A DNA stretch of 64,000 nt from an uncultured Draconibacterium sp. (GTDB lineage: Bacteria; Bacteroidota; Bacteroidia; Bacteroidales; Prolixibacteraceae), in NCBI RefSeq assembly GCF_913063105.1, contig NZ_CAJXYQ010000008.1:145635-209634 (forward strand), in the 5' to 3' direction. The position numbers were made by a program, and so were the translations under genes. A model generated the notes under the pieces. The model was not told the origin of the DNA. It was given only the letters and a program-made list of their open reading frames with translations, and searched no databases. Positions 26,616 through 35,367 of this stretch are shown piece by piece. The first letter of the stretch is position 1. Every line of letters begins with the position of its first letter.

Positions 26616-29429
26616 ATGAATAAAAATACCATAAAATACAAATTAATTATTTTTTTATTGTTCTTTTCATCTGTGCTTTACGCGCAGGAAAGTACAATGG
26701 CAAGCCCTGATAATCATCCGCGCATATACGGTAATAAAAACGCCCAGCAAAATCTTGTCAAAAATGCCGAACAAATTGAATGGAAAAAAGCCATTGTGAA
26801 GGAGAAGAAAGCAAATATCGATAAATACGTAAAATTGTGTAAGTCGGAACCCGACTGGTTGCTTTCGCGCCTGCAAATGAACTGGCTTACAAAACACGAC
26901 AAAGTGTTTTTGAAAGGTGGCGATTTCTCGCATTCCGAGGGCGAAGCTCCTGTGCCAACCGTTCGTTTTTCAGGAACCCGAGACTGGGCTTCCAACTACC
27001 GCTTTCCATCCTTGGAGGATTTGCAGCCTTATTTTGATGATGAGCGCGGAATGTATGTGAAAAGTAAAGAAACCGGAGAAATGGAATGGGTGCATCCGTC
27101 GAAAGTGGGGCACGGAATTGAGGGTATAAACCGAAAAATTATGGCTTTGGCTGAAAATGCCGCTTTTTTATATTGGCTAACAGGCGATAAAAAATATGCC
27201 GAATTTGCAGCTCCGGTTTACGATACTTACATACAAGGCATGTTTTACCGCGAGGCTCCGGTAGACCTAAATAACTCGAGCCAGCAACGCATTTCAGGAC
27301 TGGCAACTTTTGAAGTTATTCACGAGCAAATTGTGGTTTCGCTTACCCTGATTTACGATTTTATGTTTGATTACCTTAAAGCCAATGGGCACGATATGAC
27401 CATGTCTGCAGCCGTTTTTCAGAAGTGGGGCGACCAGATTATTAAAAACGGAGTGCCCGATAACAACTGGAACTTCTTTCAGGCGCGTTTTTTAACTTAC
27501 ATTGCTTTGGCACTTGATGATAATAACTATTACGAAAACGGTAAAGGCCAGCAATATTACCTCGATCATACTTTTACTACCTCTACAGATCGTCAGATTG
27601 CATTAAAAGAAGCCGTTGGTAATTACGATTACAAAACAGCTATGTGGCCCGAGTGTGCTTCTTACTCCATGCACGTAACCGAAACCTTACTGAAAATCCT
27701 CACCTTGCTTGATAATGCTACCAATGCGGATGAGTTTAAGAATTTCCCGGTAGTGGAAAAAGCAACGCTATCTTCGTTTCAATACCTTTTCCCCGATGGT
27801 GGTATTGTTGCATTTGGCGATTCTCGTCACCAGTCTCTTCCGTCAGAAAGTTTTGAGTACCTGATTGCCAACTACCGGAAATACAACAAAGAAGACAAGG
27901 AGAAAAAGATTACAGCCTTGTATAAAAGCCTCTCAAAAGATGAGCTGAAGCACAGAGGAAAAGGTTTATTCGAATTGTTTTTCTACGTTGACAATTTGGT
28001 GGAAACAGAGGAAAAAACAAAAGAAGAGCTAATCACCAGTCTAACTTCGCCAACATTTTACGCCCCCAATGTTAGTTGGTTTATGCAACGAATGGGAAGT
28101 GATGACAATGCCACGGTAGTTTCAACTTTTGGCGCCATGGGTAACCATGCACATGCCAACGGGGTGGCTATTGAAATGTATGCCGATAACCAGGTAATTG
28201 CGCCCGATATGAGCAAAGGGCCAAGCTATTGGCACGAAGATCACCGTAATTATTACTCACGCTATCCGGCTCACAACACCGTAGTTGTCGATGGTATTTC
28301 CGACAGCGAAGCTATGCGCGTTCGTCATCCGTTTACCATGGAATTTCATTTCCCTGAATCGGGAGATAAAGACAATATCTTTAAGCAAGTAACTTTTTCT
28401 GATGTGTCGTTTGTGGAGCCGGCAACTTTGGCCAATCAAAACCGACTTACCGCATTAATTACCGGTAAATCAGGAAAACCTTATGTACTCGATATTTTCC
28501 GATCGGAAAGGCCGGGCGCTGAAAACCAAAAGCACGAGTATTTCTATCACAACCTTGGGCAGTCGCTTAAGCTGTTCGATGAAAATACAGCACCTCTTTC
28601 TTTAGATGTGTCAAACCACTTGAACGCAGAGGGCAACATAAAAGCATACACCTATTTTACTGATGAAACATCTGTTTCTATTTCAGCAAATTTAACGGCT
28701 GAGTTTAAACTGGAAAGCGCAAAAAATCCAACTAAAATGATGAAGCTTTGGATAAAAGGCAACGAGAACAGGACCTATTTTTCGGTTAACGGGCCGCAAT
28801 CTCATGCCTTAAATAAAGCTACTGTTTCTGCCGAGATACGCGAAGCAAAAGTACCTGCTTTGGTTATTCGAAAGGATGGAGAAGCATGGATTAAGCCTTT
28901 TGTGGTGGTTTATAATCCTTACGTTGATGGAGGAGAAAAAGTAGTTGCCAAGGTAGCTTATCCTGAAATTGCAGAAAATAATGCTGCACAGTTTATAAAT
29001 GTTACCCACAGCAACGGAGTTACAGTAGATTCGATTGTTGCAACTACTTCTGAAAACGATGTGGTTAACCTGGATGGGTTTTATCAGAAAGGTTTATTAA
29101 GTATTAAACGTGTGTCTGAAAACAACACCCCCGACTTTATTTTTACTTCCGGAATTACGCGTTATGCAGCTGCTGGATGGGAAATTTGCACGTTTGGCGA
29201 GCCGGTAACCACTTCAATCGAAATTTGTGCCAGAGGTTTCCAAATTCAGAATGATAAACCCGTATTAATTGGAATGCCTAAAAAACTGCAGCCCGAATAC
29301 GTTGAAATTTACGAAAACGGAAAACTTGTGGAAAAACGCAAAGGGAATTTGAACCGCAATAATCCAAACCGAATTGATTTCAAATTTGAAAAACCATTTG
29401 AAAAGGCAGTTATTGTACTGAAAAAATAG
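26616..29429 (+). CDS. Heparinase II/III-family polysaccharide lyase-like protein (copy 2)
   Basis: The frame opens at 26565 but the ATG at 26616 begins a proper signal peptide (LIIFLLFFSSVLYAQ); the product is 937 residues. It has the same architecture as copy 1: helical toroid with GVPDNNWNFFQAR, beta-sandwich with GNHAHANG and YYSRYPAHNTVVVDG, plus the shared GEAPVPTVRFSGTRDW and FDDERGMYV blocks. Outside these blocks identity is modest and the toroid lengths differ, so the two copies probably cleave different linkages or sulfation states. It ends with about 120 extra residues of beta-rich sequence. GH3 follows after 18 bases. Confidence 0.85.
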   Translation: MNKNTIKYKLIIFLLFFSSVLYAQESTMASPDNHPRIYGNKNAQQNLVKNAEQIEWKKAIVKEKKANIDKYVKLCKSEPDWLLSRLQMNWLTKHDKVFLKGGDFSHSEGEAPVPTVRFSGTRDWASNYRFPSLEDLQPYFDDERGMYVKSKETGEMEWVHPSKVGHGIEGINRKIMALAENAAFLYWLTGDKKYAEFAAPVYDTYIQGMFYREAPVDLNNSSQQRISGLATFEVIHEQIVVSLTLIYDFMFDYLKANGHDMTMSAAVFQKWGDQIIKNGVPDNNWNFFQARFLTYIALALDDNNYYENGKGQQYYLDHTFTTSTDRQIALKEAVGNYDYKTAMWPECASYSMHVTETLLKILTLLDNATNADEFKNFPVVEKATLSSFQYLFPDGGIVAFGDSRHQSLPSESFEYLIANYRKYNKEDKEKKITALYKSLSKDELKHRGKGLFELFFYVDNLVETEEKTKEELITSLTSPTFYAPNVSWFMQRMGSDDNATVVSTFGAMGNHAHANGVAIEMYADNQVIAPDMSKGPSYWHEDHRNYYSRYPAHNTVVVDGISDSEAMRVRHPFTMEFHFPESGDKDNIFKQVTFSDVSFVEPATLANQNRLTALITGKSGKPYVLDIFRSERPGAENQKHEYFYHNLGQSLKLFDENTAPLSLDVSNHLNAEGNIKAYTYFTDETSVSISANLTAEFKLESAKNPTKMMKLWIKGNENRTYFSVNGPQSHALNKATVSAEIREAKVPALVIRKDGEAWIKPFVVVYNPYVDGGEKVVAKVAYPEIAENNAAQFINVTHSNGVTVDSIVATTSENDVVNLDGFYQKGLLSIKRVSENNTPDFIFTSGITRYAAAGWEICTFGEPVTTSIEICARGFQIQNDKPVLIGMPKKLQPEYVEIYENGKLVEKRKGNLNRNNPNRIDFKFEKPFEKAVIVLKK

Positions 29430-29447
29430 ATAAAATAAGATATTACC

Positions 29448-31865
29448 ATGAAGCAGAGACTATTACCTATCGCCATGCTGTTATCGGTTTTGATACTTGG
29501 CTCGGGGATGAAAAAGAAAGAGGATTCGATTTACAAACAGGGCTGGATAGACTTTAATAAAAACGGGGTGAAAGATATTTTTGAAGACCCTGAACAAAAA
29601 GTGGAAGACCGGGTAAATAACCTGATTTCACTGATGAATGTGGAAGAAAAAACCTGTCAGCTAAATACGCTTTATGGTTTTTCGAGGGTGTTGGAAGACG
29701 AGTTACCCAACGAAAAATGGAAAAACCGCGTGTGGAAAGATGGTATTGGTAATATCGACGAACACCTGAACACCATTCAGGGAAGGCCTTCTACACATAC
29801 CGAACATGCTTACCCTTTTAGCAACCACGCCGAGGCCATTAATATTATGCAAAAGTGGTTTATTGAAGAAACCCGAATGGGAATTCCGGTAGATTTTACC
29901 AACGAAGGAGTGCATGGTTTGTGTCATAAAAAAGCGACTCCGCTTCCCGCACCAATTGGTATCGGTTCAACCTGGAACAAAGAACTGGTTCGAGAGGCCG
30001 GAGAGATGGTGGGCCGCGAAGCAAAAGCCTTGGGCTACACCAATATTTATGCACCAATTTTAGATGTGGCTACCGACCAACGTTGGGGCCGCGTATTGGA
30101 ATGTTATGGCGAAGAACCCTTTCATATTGCTGAAATGGGCAAACAAATGGTGGAAGGAATTCAGTCGCAGGGCGTGGCATCAACCATAAAACACTTTGCG
30201 GTTTACAGTGTGCCCAAAGGCGCCCGCGATGGCGATGCCCGTACCGATCCACACGTGGCACCGCGCGAAATGCACCAGCTTTACCTGTATCCTTTTCGCA
30301 GGGTAATTCAGGAAGCCAAGCCAATGGGAGTAATGAGTAGCTACAACGATTACGACGGCGTTCCGGTTTCATCGAGCTACTATTTTTTGACTGAATTACT
30401 ACGTCAACAATATGGCTTTACCGGTTATGTGGTTTCCGATAGCGAGGCCGTTGAATATGTTTCGGACAAGCACCGCGTAGCTCCCGACTATAAAGATGCC
30501 GTTCGTCAGGTAATTGAGGCCGGATTAAATGTGCGTACCACTTTCCGCACGCCTGAATCATTTATCGAGCCTTTACGCGAATTAATCGCCGAAGGAAAAT
30601 TGTCGATGAAAACGGTTGATGCCCGAGTTGCCGACGTGTTGCGCGTAAAATTTGAATTGGGATTGTTTGATAACCCGTATGTTGAAGATACTGAAGCCGC
30701 CAACTCTTTGGTACACACGGATGCAGATGCTGCTTTCTCGAAAAAAATTAACCAGCAATCGCTAGTCCTGTTAAAAAACGAAAATAAATTATTGCCTCTT
30801 GATATTGAAAAAGTGGATAAGATTCTGGTAACAGGGCCATTGGCCGATGAAACCAGCTTTACCTACAGCCGTTATGGTCCTGCCGAAAATCCATCGACAT
30901 CGGTATTTGCAGGAATAAAAAAATATGCAGGCAACAAGGCTCAGGTTGATTATATTCAGGGCTGCGATATTATTGACCCAAACTGGCCGGGAAGCGAGAT
31001 TATTTACACACCACTTTCGGAAGAAGAGCAGGCCGGAATTGCTGCTGCCGTTGAAAAAGCCAAACAGTCGGATGTGATTATTGCTGTGGTAGGCGAAGAT
31101 GAAAAACGTGTAGGCGAATCTTTATCGCGCACTGGTCTGGGTTTACCCGGTCGTCAGTCGGAATTGGTTCGCGCCTTGTATGCCACCGGAAAACCGGTAG
31201 TGCTGGTTTTAATTAACGGACAACCGCTAACCATTAACTGGGAGGACAAATACGTGCCAGCTATTTTGGAAGCCTGGTTTCCGGGAACTGAATGTGGAAA
31301 TGTAATTGCCGAAACACTGTTTGGTGATTATAATCCTGGAGGAAAACTATCCATTACTTTTCCAAAATCGGTCGGGCAAATTCCTTTGAGTTTCCCATTT
31401 AAACCGGGTTCGCATGCCGGACAACCGGGGGTGGGGCCAAACGGTTATGGAAATACCCGCGTTGTTGGAGCCTTGTATCCTTTTGGTTATGGTTTAAGCT
31501 ACACCACTTTCGAGTACAGCAACCTACAATTAAGTGCAAAAGAACTACATGCCCAGGCAGACGTATCAGTTAGCTTCAATGTAACAAACACGGGCGAAGT
31601 TGCCGGCGATGAAATTGTTCAGCTATACCTGAAAGATGAAGTGAGCAGCGTAACAACTTACGAATCGGTATTGCGTGGATTCAAGCGTGTTCATTTAAAA
31701 CCGGGAGAGACAAAAACTGTTTCGTTTACGCTAAGCCCCGATGATTTAAAAATCCTGGATATTAATATGAACTGGACTGTTGAACCGGGAAAATTCCAGG
31801 TTTTGGTAGGTGCTTCTTCGGAAGATATCAGGTTAAAAGACGAATTTAAAATACTTCTTAACTAA
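29448..31865 (+). CDS. GH3 family beta-glycosidase
   Basis: The 805-residue protein begins with a signal-like hydrophobic segment (LPIAMLLSVLILGSG) and then the GH3 barrel: FTNEGVHGL, PILDVATDQRWGRVLECYGE, STIKHFAVYS and YVVSDSEAV, where D331 is the expected nucleophile. The alpha/beta sandwich holds VVGEDEKRVGESLSRTG and the C-terminal fibronectin III-like domain ends the protein (VAGDEIVQLYLKD). Such multidomain enzymes act as beta-glucosidases, xylosidases or related exo-enzymes in the periplasm. The unusual SDSEA in place of the frequent SDW after the nucleophile suggests a different +1 site. It is the last complete glycosidase of the locus. Confidence 0.93.
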   Translation: MKQRLLPIAMLLSVLILGSGMKKKEDSIYKQGWIDFNKNGVKDIFEDPEQKVEDRVNNLISLMNVEEKTCQLNTLYGFSRVLEDELPNEKWKNRVWKDGIGNIDEHLNTIQGRPSTHTEHAYPFSNHAEAINIMQKWFIEETRMGIPVDFTNEGVHGLCHKKATPLPAPIGIGSTWNKELVREAGEMVGREAKALGYTNIYAPILDVATDQRWGRVLECYGEEPFHIAEMGKQMVEGIQSQGVASTIKHFAVYSVPKGARDGDARTDPHVAPREMHQLYLYPFRRVIQEAKPMGVMSSYNDYDGVPVSSSYYFLTELLRQQYGFTGYVVSDSEAVEYVSDKHRVAPDYKDAVRQVIEAGLNVRTTFRTPESFIEPLRELIAEGKLSMKTVDARVADVLRVKFELGLFDNPYVEDTEAANSLVHTDADAAFSKKINQQSLVLLKNENKLLPLDIEKVDKILVTGPLADETSFTYSRYGPAENPSTSVFAGIKKYAGNKAQVDYIQGCDIIDPNWPGSEIIYTPLSEEEQAGIAAAVEKAKQSDVIIAVVGEDEKRVGESLSRTGLGLPGRQSELVRALYATGKPVVLVLINGQPLTINWEDKYVPAILEAWFPGTECGNVIAETLFGDYNPGGKLSITFPKSVGQIPLSFPFKPGSHAGQPGVGPNGYGNTRVVGALYPFGYGLSYTTFEYSNLQLSAKELHAQADVSVSFNVTNTGEVAGDEIVQLYLKDEVSSVTTYESVLRGFKRVHLKPGETKTVSFTLSPDDLKILDINMNWTVEPGKFQVLVGASSEDIRLKDEFKILLN

Positions 31866-31887
31866 CGTTACCGAATAAGTAAAAATC

Positions 31888-32568
31888 ATGAAAAACCTAA
31901 ATTTTAACCATTTTATTATAATTGTACTTCTGGGTTTGTTGCCTGTGCTTTCAAAATCGCAGGAGAGAACAATTAAAGGCCTGGTAACTACTTTCGATAG
32001 TATCCCGCTAATAAATGCCGGGGTAAAAGTTTTAAGTTCGAAACAAATTACTCTTACTGATACTTTTGGTCGTTTTGAAGTTACCTGCGCTGAAAATGAT
32101 AAGCTAAAAGTAAGTGCCAACGGTTTTGTTTCCAGAAAAGTTAAGATTGATGAGAAAGCCAAATTGGCTTTGGTTAATTTGAGTTTTAAATCGGGTATTA
32201 AAAATGTAGAAATTGCCGCCGGCTATGGGCACATAAGCGATAGAGACAAACTTTTTGCTGTGTCATCACTACAAAACAAACAAGATAATTTTTCCGATTA
32301 CTCGAATATGTATGACCTAATTCGAGGCATATCAGCTGGTGTTGAAGTAGTAGGCAAAGAAATTACAATACGTGGCGAACATTCAATCAACAGTTCAAGT
32401 GTTCTTATTGTAGTTGATGGAGTTGTGAGTGATTCAGATGAACTCGACAGGTTAATGCCATATGATGTTAAAAGTATTGATATATTAAAAGATGGTGCTG
32501 CTGCAATTTATGGTAGCAGAGGAGCAGCTGGTGTTATACTTATCACCACTAAAAAAGGAGGAGATTAA
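31888..32568 (+). CDS. Orphan SusC-type plug-domain protein (no barrel)
   Basis: The 226-residue product has a signal peptide (LLGLLPVLSKSQ), a carboxypeptidase-regulatory-like beta domain (TIKGLVTTFDSIPLINAGVK, residues about 28-95), and a TonB plug domain with EITIRGEHSIN, LIVVDGVV and DILKDGAAAIYGSRGAAG. It stops just after the VILITTKKGGD motif, where a full SusC would begin its 22-strand barrel. Free-standing plug proteins of this length are known in Bacteroidota, so it may be complete. A truncated susC, cut by the same deletion that removed the galM 5' end, is the alternative. It lies 22 bases after GH3. Confidence 0.75.
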   Translation: MKNLNFNHFIIIVLLGLLPVLSKSQERTIKGLVTTFDSIPLINAGVKVLSSKQITLTDTFGRFEVTCAENDKLKVSANGFVSRKVKIDEKAKLALVNLSFKSGIKNVEIAAGYGHISDRDKLFAVSSLQNKQDNFSDYSNMYDLIRGISAGVEVVGKEITIRGEHSINSSSVLIVVDGVVSDSDELDRLMPYDVKSIDILKDGAAAIYGSRGAAGVILITTKKGGD

Positions 32569-32605
32569 ATTTTTATTAGCTTTAAAGTTGTCATAAATTA
32601 TTTAA

Positions 32606-33418
32606 ACCAATAACGTAAATTATGTACTTAAAGAAACTTATACACTGCCTTTAAACAATGGACCTAATCATTTACACGGTGGTCCCAAGGGATTTCATAA
32701 CCAGGTTTGGGAGGTGAAATCGGCAAGCGAAACTTCAATTGTGCTTACTTATTTATCGAAAGATGGTGAAATGGGCTATCCCGGGGATTTGAATGTTGAA
32801 GTTGCGTACGAACTTACTGTTAAGAATGAAGTGGTAATGAAATACAAAGCCACTACCAATAAAGCCACTCCGGTAAACCTTACCAATCACGCTTTCTTTA
32901 ATTTAGGTGGCGAGGCCAACGGAACCATAAATGACCATATTTTAACCTTGAATGCAGATAAGTACACTGCCGTTGATGAAACATTAATTCCACTAGGTGA
33001 AAACGTAACGGTTGAGGGAACGCCATTCGATTTCAGAAAAGGAAAAGCAGTTGGCAAAGATTTAGACCAACAGGAAAGTAACCAGCAACTTATAAACAGC
33101 ATGGGCTACGACCATAATTTTGAGTTGAACAAAGGAAATGGCGGAATGACATTCGCGGCTACAGTAATTTCACCCAAAAGTGGTGTGAAAATGGAGGTAT
33201 TCACTGAAGAACCGGGAATTTAGTTTTACGGTGGTAATTTTTTCGATGGCTCCGATACTGGCAAGCTTGGAAAAACATTCAATTACCGTGAGTCGTTTGC
33301 TTTGGAAACCCAGCATTTTCCAGATTCGCCTAACCAGAAAGCGTTTCCATCAATAATTTTAAAGCCTGGGAAGACGTATAAAACGAAGTCGGTTTATAAG
33401 TTTGATGTTGATAATTAG
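32606..33418 (+). pseudogene. galM: galM (aldose 1-epimerase) remnant
   Basis: In one frame from 32606 to 33418 the translation follows aldose 1-epimerase: NYVLKETYTLPLNNGPNHL, VNLTNHAFFNL, then EEPGI, a TAG at 33221-33223, and FYGGNFFDGS to a normal stop. The stop replaces the Gln expected in the conserved EPGIQFY, a one-base CAG to TAG change. The N-terminal third of the gene is missing as well. Intact GalM interconverts sugar anomers after glycan breakdown. The remnant begins about 37 bases after the plug gene. Confidence 0.9.
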
Positions 33419-33557
33419 TTTTTGTGAGATTTATCATTAAGAATTTTTTTGCTTATACAATTGTCATAAGTAAAAGTTTAAATCCTTATTGTCCTATAAT
33501 TTTTATACATAAATACGCCTTTTGACACCCATTTCAGGGTTGACTTAAGAGTACTTG

Positions 33558-33589
33558 TTTGGAGTATTTACCAATATTTGGTATTTTTG
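33558..33589 (+). promoter_or_regulatory. Bacteroidota-type promoter of the parDE pair
   Basis: TTTG at 33558-33561, a 20-base spacer, and TATTTTTG at 33582-33589 match the Bacteroides consensus TTTG-N19-21-TAnnTTTG exactly. The antitoxin ATG is 15 bases downstream of the -7 box. Confidence 0.75.
33569..33583. promoter_or_regulatory. Palindromic operator overlapping the promoter
   Basis: TACCAA-TAT-TTGGTA is a perfect 6-base inverted repeat between the -33 and -7 boxes, touching the -7 box. Ribbon-helix-helix antitoxins usually repress their own operon at such sites, so autoregulation is inferred. Confidence 0.6.
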
Positions 33590-33604
33590 GAAAAAACATT
33601 GAAA

Positions 33605-33853
33605 ATGAAAAATACTTCAATATCACTAGGCAATTATTTTGACCAATTTGTACAGACGCAGGTTTCTGCTGGACGATATAAAAATGTTAGCGAAGTTATT
33701 CGTGCAGGTCTTAGGCTTTTAGAAAATGAGGAAAGTAAAGCTATTGCCCTAAGAAATGCTATTCAGGAAGGAATTGATAGTGGAATTGCACACGATTTTG
33801 ACCCCCAAAAGAATCTTGAGCAATTGAAAGCCAAAAGGAAAAGGAATGGCTAA
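33605..33853 (+). CDS. parD: ParD-type antitoxin
   Basis: The ATG at 33605 is chosen over upstream in-frame codons because it sits right after the promoter and starts the conserved MKNTSISLGNYFDQFV. The 82-residue protein has the ribbon-helix-helix layout of CopG/ParD antitoxins: a short strand, then FVQTQVSAGRYKNVSEVIRAG, and an acidic to basic C-terminal tail that would wrap the toxin. It overlaps the parE start by 8 bases, so expression is coupled. It should neutralise ParE and repress the operon. Confidence 0.88.
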   Translation: MKNTSISLGNYFDQFVQTQVSAGRYKNVSEVIRAGLRLLENEESKAIALRNAIQEGIDSGIAHDFDPQKNLEQLKAKRKRNG

Positions 33854-34145
33854 ATACAAATTGACCAATAAAGCTGTTGAAGACTTAAATGAAATTTGGG
33901 ATTACACATTTGATACCTGGTCCGAATACCAAGCTGACAAATACTATGAAATGTTAATTAGCAGCTGCCAAGACATTGCCAATAATCCCGAACTCGGTAA
34001 AAACTATGTTGGAATAACTTCAGAATTGTTTGGGTTAAAAGTAAACCGACACATTATTTTTTATCGCAAATCAAGTGATAACCCGATTGAGATAACAAGA
34101 ATTCTGCACGAACAAATGGACTTAAAGAGTAGAATAACAGAATAA
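33846..34145 (+). CDS. parE: ParE-type toxin
   Basis: The 99-residue protein opens MAKYKLTNKAVEDLNEIWDY and ends with LFGLKVNRHIIFYRK, ITRILHEQMDL, the usual RelE/ParE-superfamily fold signature with the arginine-containing final strands. ParE members poison DNA gyrase, RelE members cleave ribosome-bound mRNA; the N-terminal helix and length favour ParE. It is complete and overlaps the antitoxin by 8 bases. It lies between a pseudogene and a broken integrase, which suggests arrival with an earlier mobile element. Confidence 0.87.
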   Translation: MAKYKLTNKAVEDLNEIWDYTFDTWSEYQADKYYEMLISSCQDIANNPELGKNYVGITSELFGLKVNRHIIFYRKSSDNPIEITRILHEQMDLKSRITE

Positions 34146-34279
34146 AAGTACGCTCAATAATAAAGATTCTGATTAGATGCAATGCCCATATCCCAAACAC
34201 TCCTCTTGTATTTTAATCGTATGTTAAGTCGCGGTCAGGGCAAAATCTATTGTATCCCGTATTCGTCTACTGCTCGATA

Positions 34280-34869
34280 TGGTATCTGTCTTTATGTTAA
34301 TCTTGACTCCATTTGTTTCGGCAAGAGGAACTTTGTATTTGGAGTAAGGATTTTTCTTAATCAAATCCATAGAAACAGCTAAGTTAAGCACACGCCTTGT
34401 ATGTTTATGATAGTTCCAGGCTGTGTTCTGATGGACCTTGTACTCTTTCTTTAGGAAAACATCAAAGGCTTCAAGAAATTTGTAATCAACTTTCTCTAGA
34501 GGATAATCCTTTCTCGTGCATATTCTTCAAGTAGTAGTCAAATACTTTTAGAATACCTTCGCAGTCATCGATGTTTCGTATCCTATTTTTAATGGTAATT
34601 ACATCGAAATCTTCTCCTGAAGATTTTAGTAAATTGTAATGATCCTGAATCTCATTTTGAATCTTACTCAATCTGTTACTCAGGATTTGGGCTCTTTCAT
34701 TTCTTCCGCTGAAATGTTGTCCGGATTCATCCCATTTATCAGGATGACAATAAATACCTGTAGAAAGCTAAACGCGTTTGGAATCTAACGTAAATCTTAC
34801 ATAAACTGGAATTTCTCCATTAATTTTCTGTCTCGCTTTTTTCACAATAAAGTTAATAGTCAATCTCAT
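34280..34869 (-). pseudogene. Broken tyrosine recombinase (N-terminal part)
   Basis: On the minus strand from the ATG at 34869 the translation MRLTINFIVKKARQKINGE, then IPVYVRFTLDSKRV, an in-frame TAG at 34770-34768, then LSTGIYCHPDKWDESGQHF and ILSNRLSKIQNEIQDHYNLL matches the arm-binding start of Bacteroidota integrases. Near 34495 the frame shifts and the SAM-like core-binding domain continues as DYKFLEAFDVFLKKEYKV and then NTAWNYHKHTRRVLNLAV. The catalytic domain with the R-H-R-Y residues is gone. It sits beside the tRNA-Leu 3' end, the usual integrase position. Confidence 0.82.
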
Positions 34870-35101
34870 CTTTTTTCATTTTTAAGGTTAAAGAAAAAAT
34901 TGGTCTCGATTGTAGCTTAAAAATACCCTTTTATGGGCTCGTTTTCAAGATCAAATAGAGTCAGTCCATGTCAATTTAAATTTTGAAATAGAGAGACTTA
35001 TGAGAGTTGCCGAGACTAGTTTGTTGTAAAAAAGTAGTGGTCTCGGTAAAGTCTCGTTTAGAATGACTTTTTTTGTGCTTTTTTGATTCCTGTGGAAAAC
35101 A

Positions 35102-35136
35102 AAAAAGCACTTAAATATTGATTTTAAGTGCTTTTT
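35102..35136 (-). terminator. Intrinsic terminator for the left tRNA-Leu
   Basis: Perfect 14-base arms (35102-35115 and 35123-35136) with A/T tracts at both ends, so it can terminate both strands. It lies 20 bases beyond the CCA end of the tRNA. A second, mutually exclusive hairpin uses 35075-35085 and 35100-35110. Confidence 0.75.
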
Positions 35137-35155
35137 ATTTTGTTTGGATTTCTCC

Positions 35156-35242
35156 TGGTGCCCAGTAAAGGACTCGAACCTTCACGCCCTTGCGAGCACT
35201 AGTCCCTGAAACTAGCGTGTCTACCAATTCCACCAACTGGGC
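35156..35242 (-). tRNA. tRNA-Leu(CAG), left copy with encoded CCA
   Basis: The 84-nt body (35159-35242) folds with acceptor GCCCAGT/ACTGGGC, a long variable arm, and anticodon loop TTCAGGG, giving anticodon CAG. CCA is encoded at 35158-35156. The promoter side was replaced by element DNA on integration, and no clear promoter is visible, so its expression is doubtful. Confidence 0.85.
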
Positions 35243-35247
35243 TATTC
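35158..35247. repeat. Left attachment-site repeat (90 bp)
   Basis: Identical base for base with 51455-51544. It extends one base beyond the tRNA 3' end and five bases beyond its 5' end. Crossover took place inside this block. Confidence 0.93.
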
Positions 35248-35314
35248 ACGGGGTGTTCAGGGCAAATAACTAGTATTTATTGGTGGTTGCTTTTAAGATG
35301 AAGAAGTCTTTATT

Positions 35315-35367
35315 GTTTCACAAATTTGACTGAAAACAGTGAAATGTTTCACAAATATTTCACAAAT
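35315..35367. repeat. Left integrase arm-type repeats
   Basis: GTTTCACAAAT at 35315-35325 and 35346-35356, and TTTCACAAAT at 35358-35367, all direct. The last overlaps the integrase ATG (35366). The same word occurs twice at the right end of the element, so these are probable integrase arm-binding sites and may autoregulate int. Confidence 0.65.

Noticed and set aside
34182..34382. 66-aa plus-strand frame
   Set aside because: It is antisense to the integrase remnant, and its translation shows no protein-like features.
35156..35242. Left tRNA copy as an independent second tRNA-Leu gene
   Set aside because: It is part of a perfect 90-bp repeat made by integration and lacks the chromosomal promoter side; it is listed as a copy, not as a separate ancestral gene.
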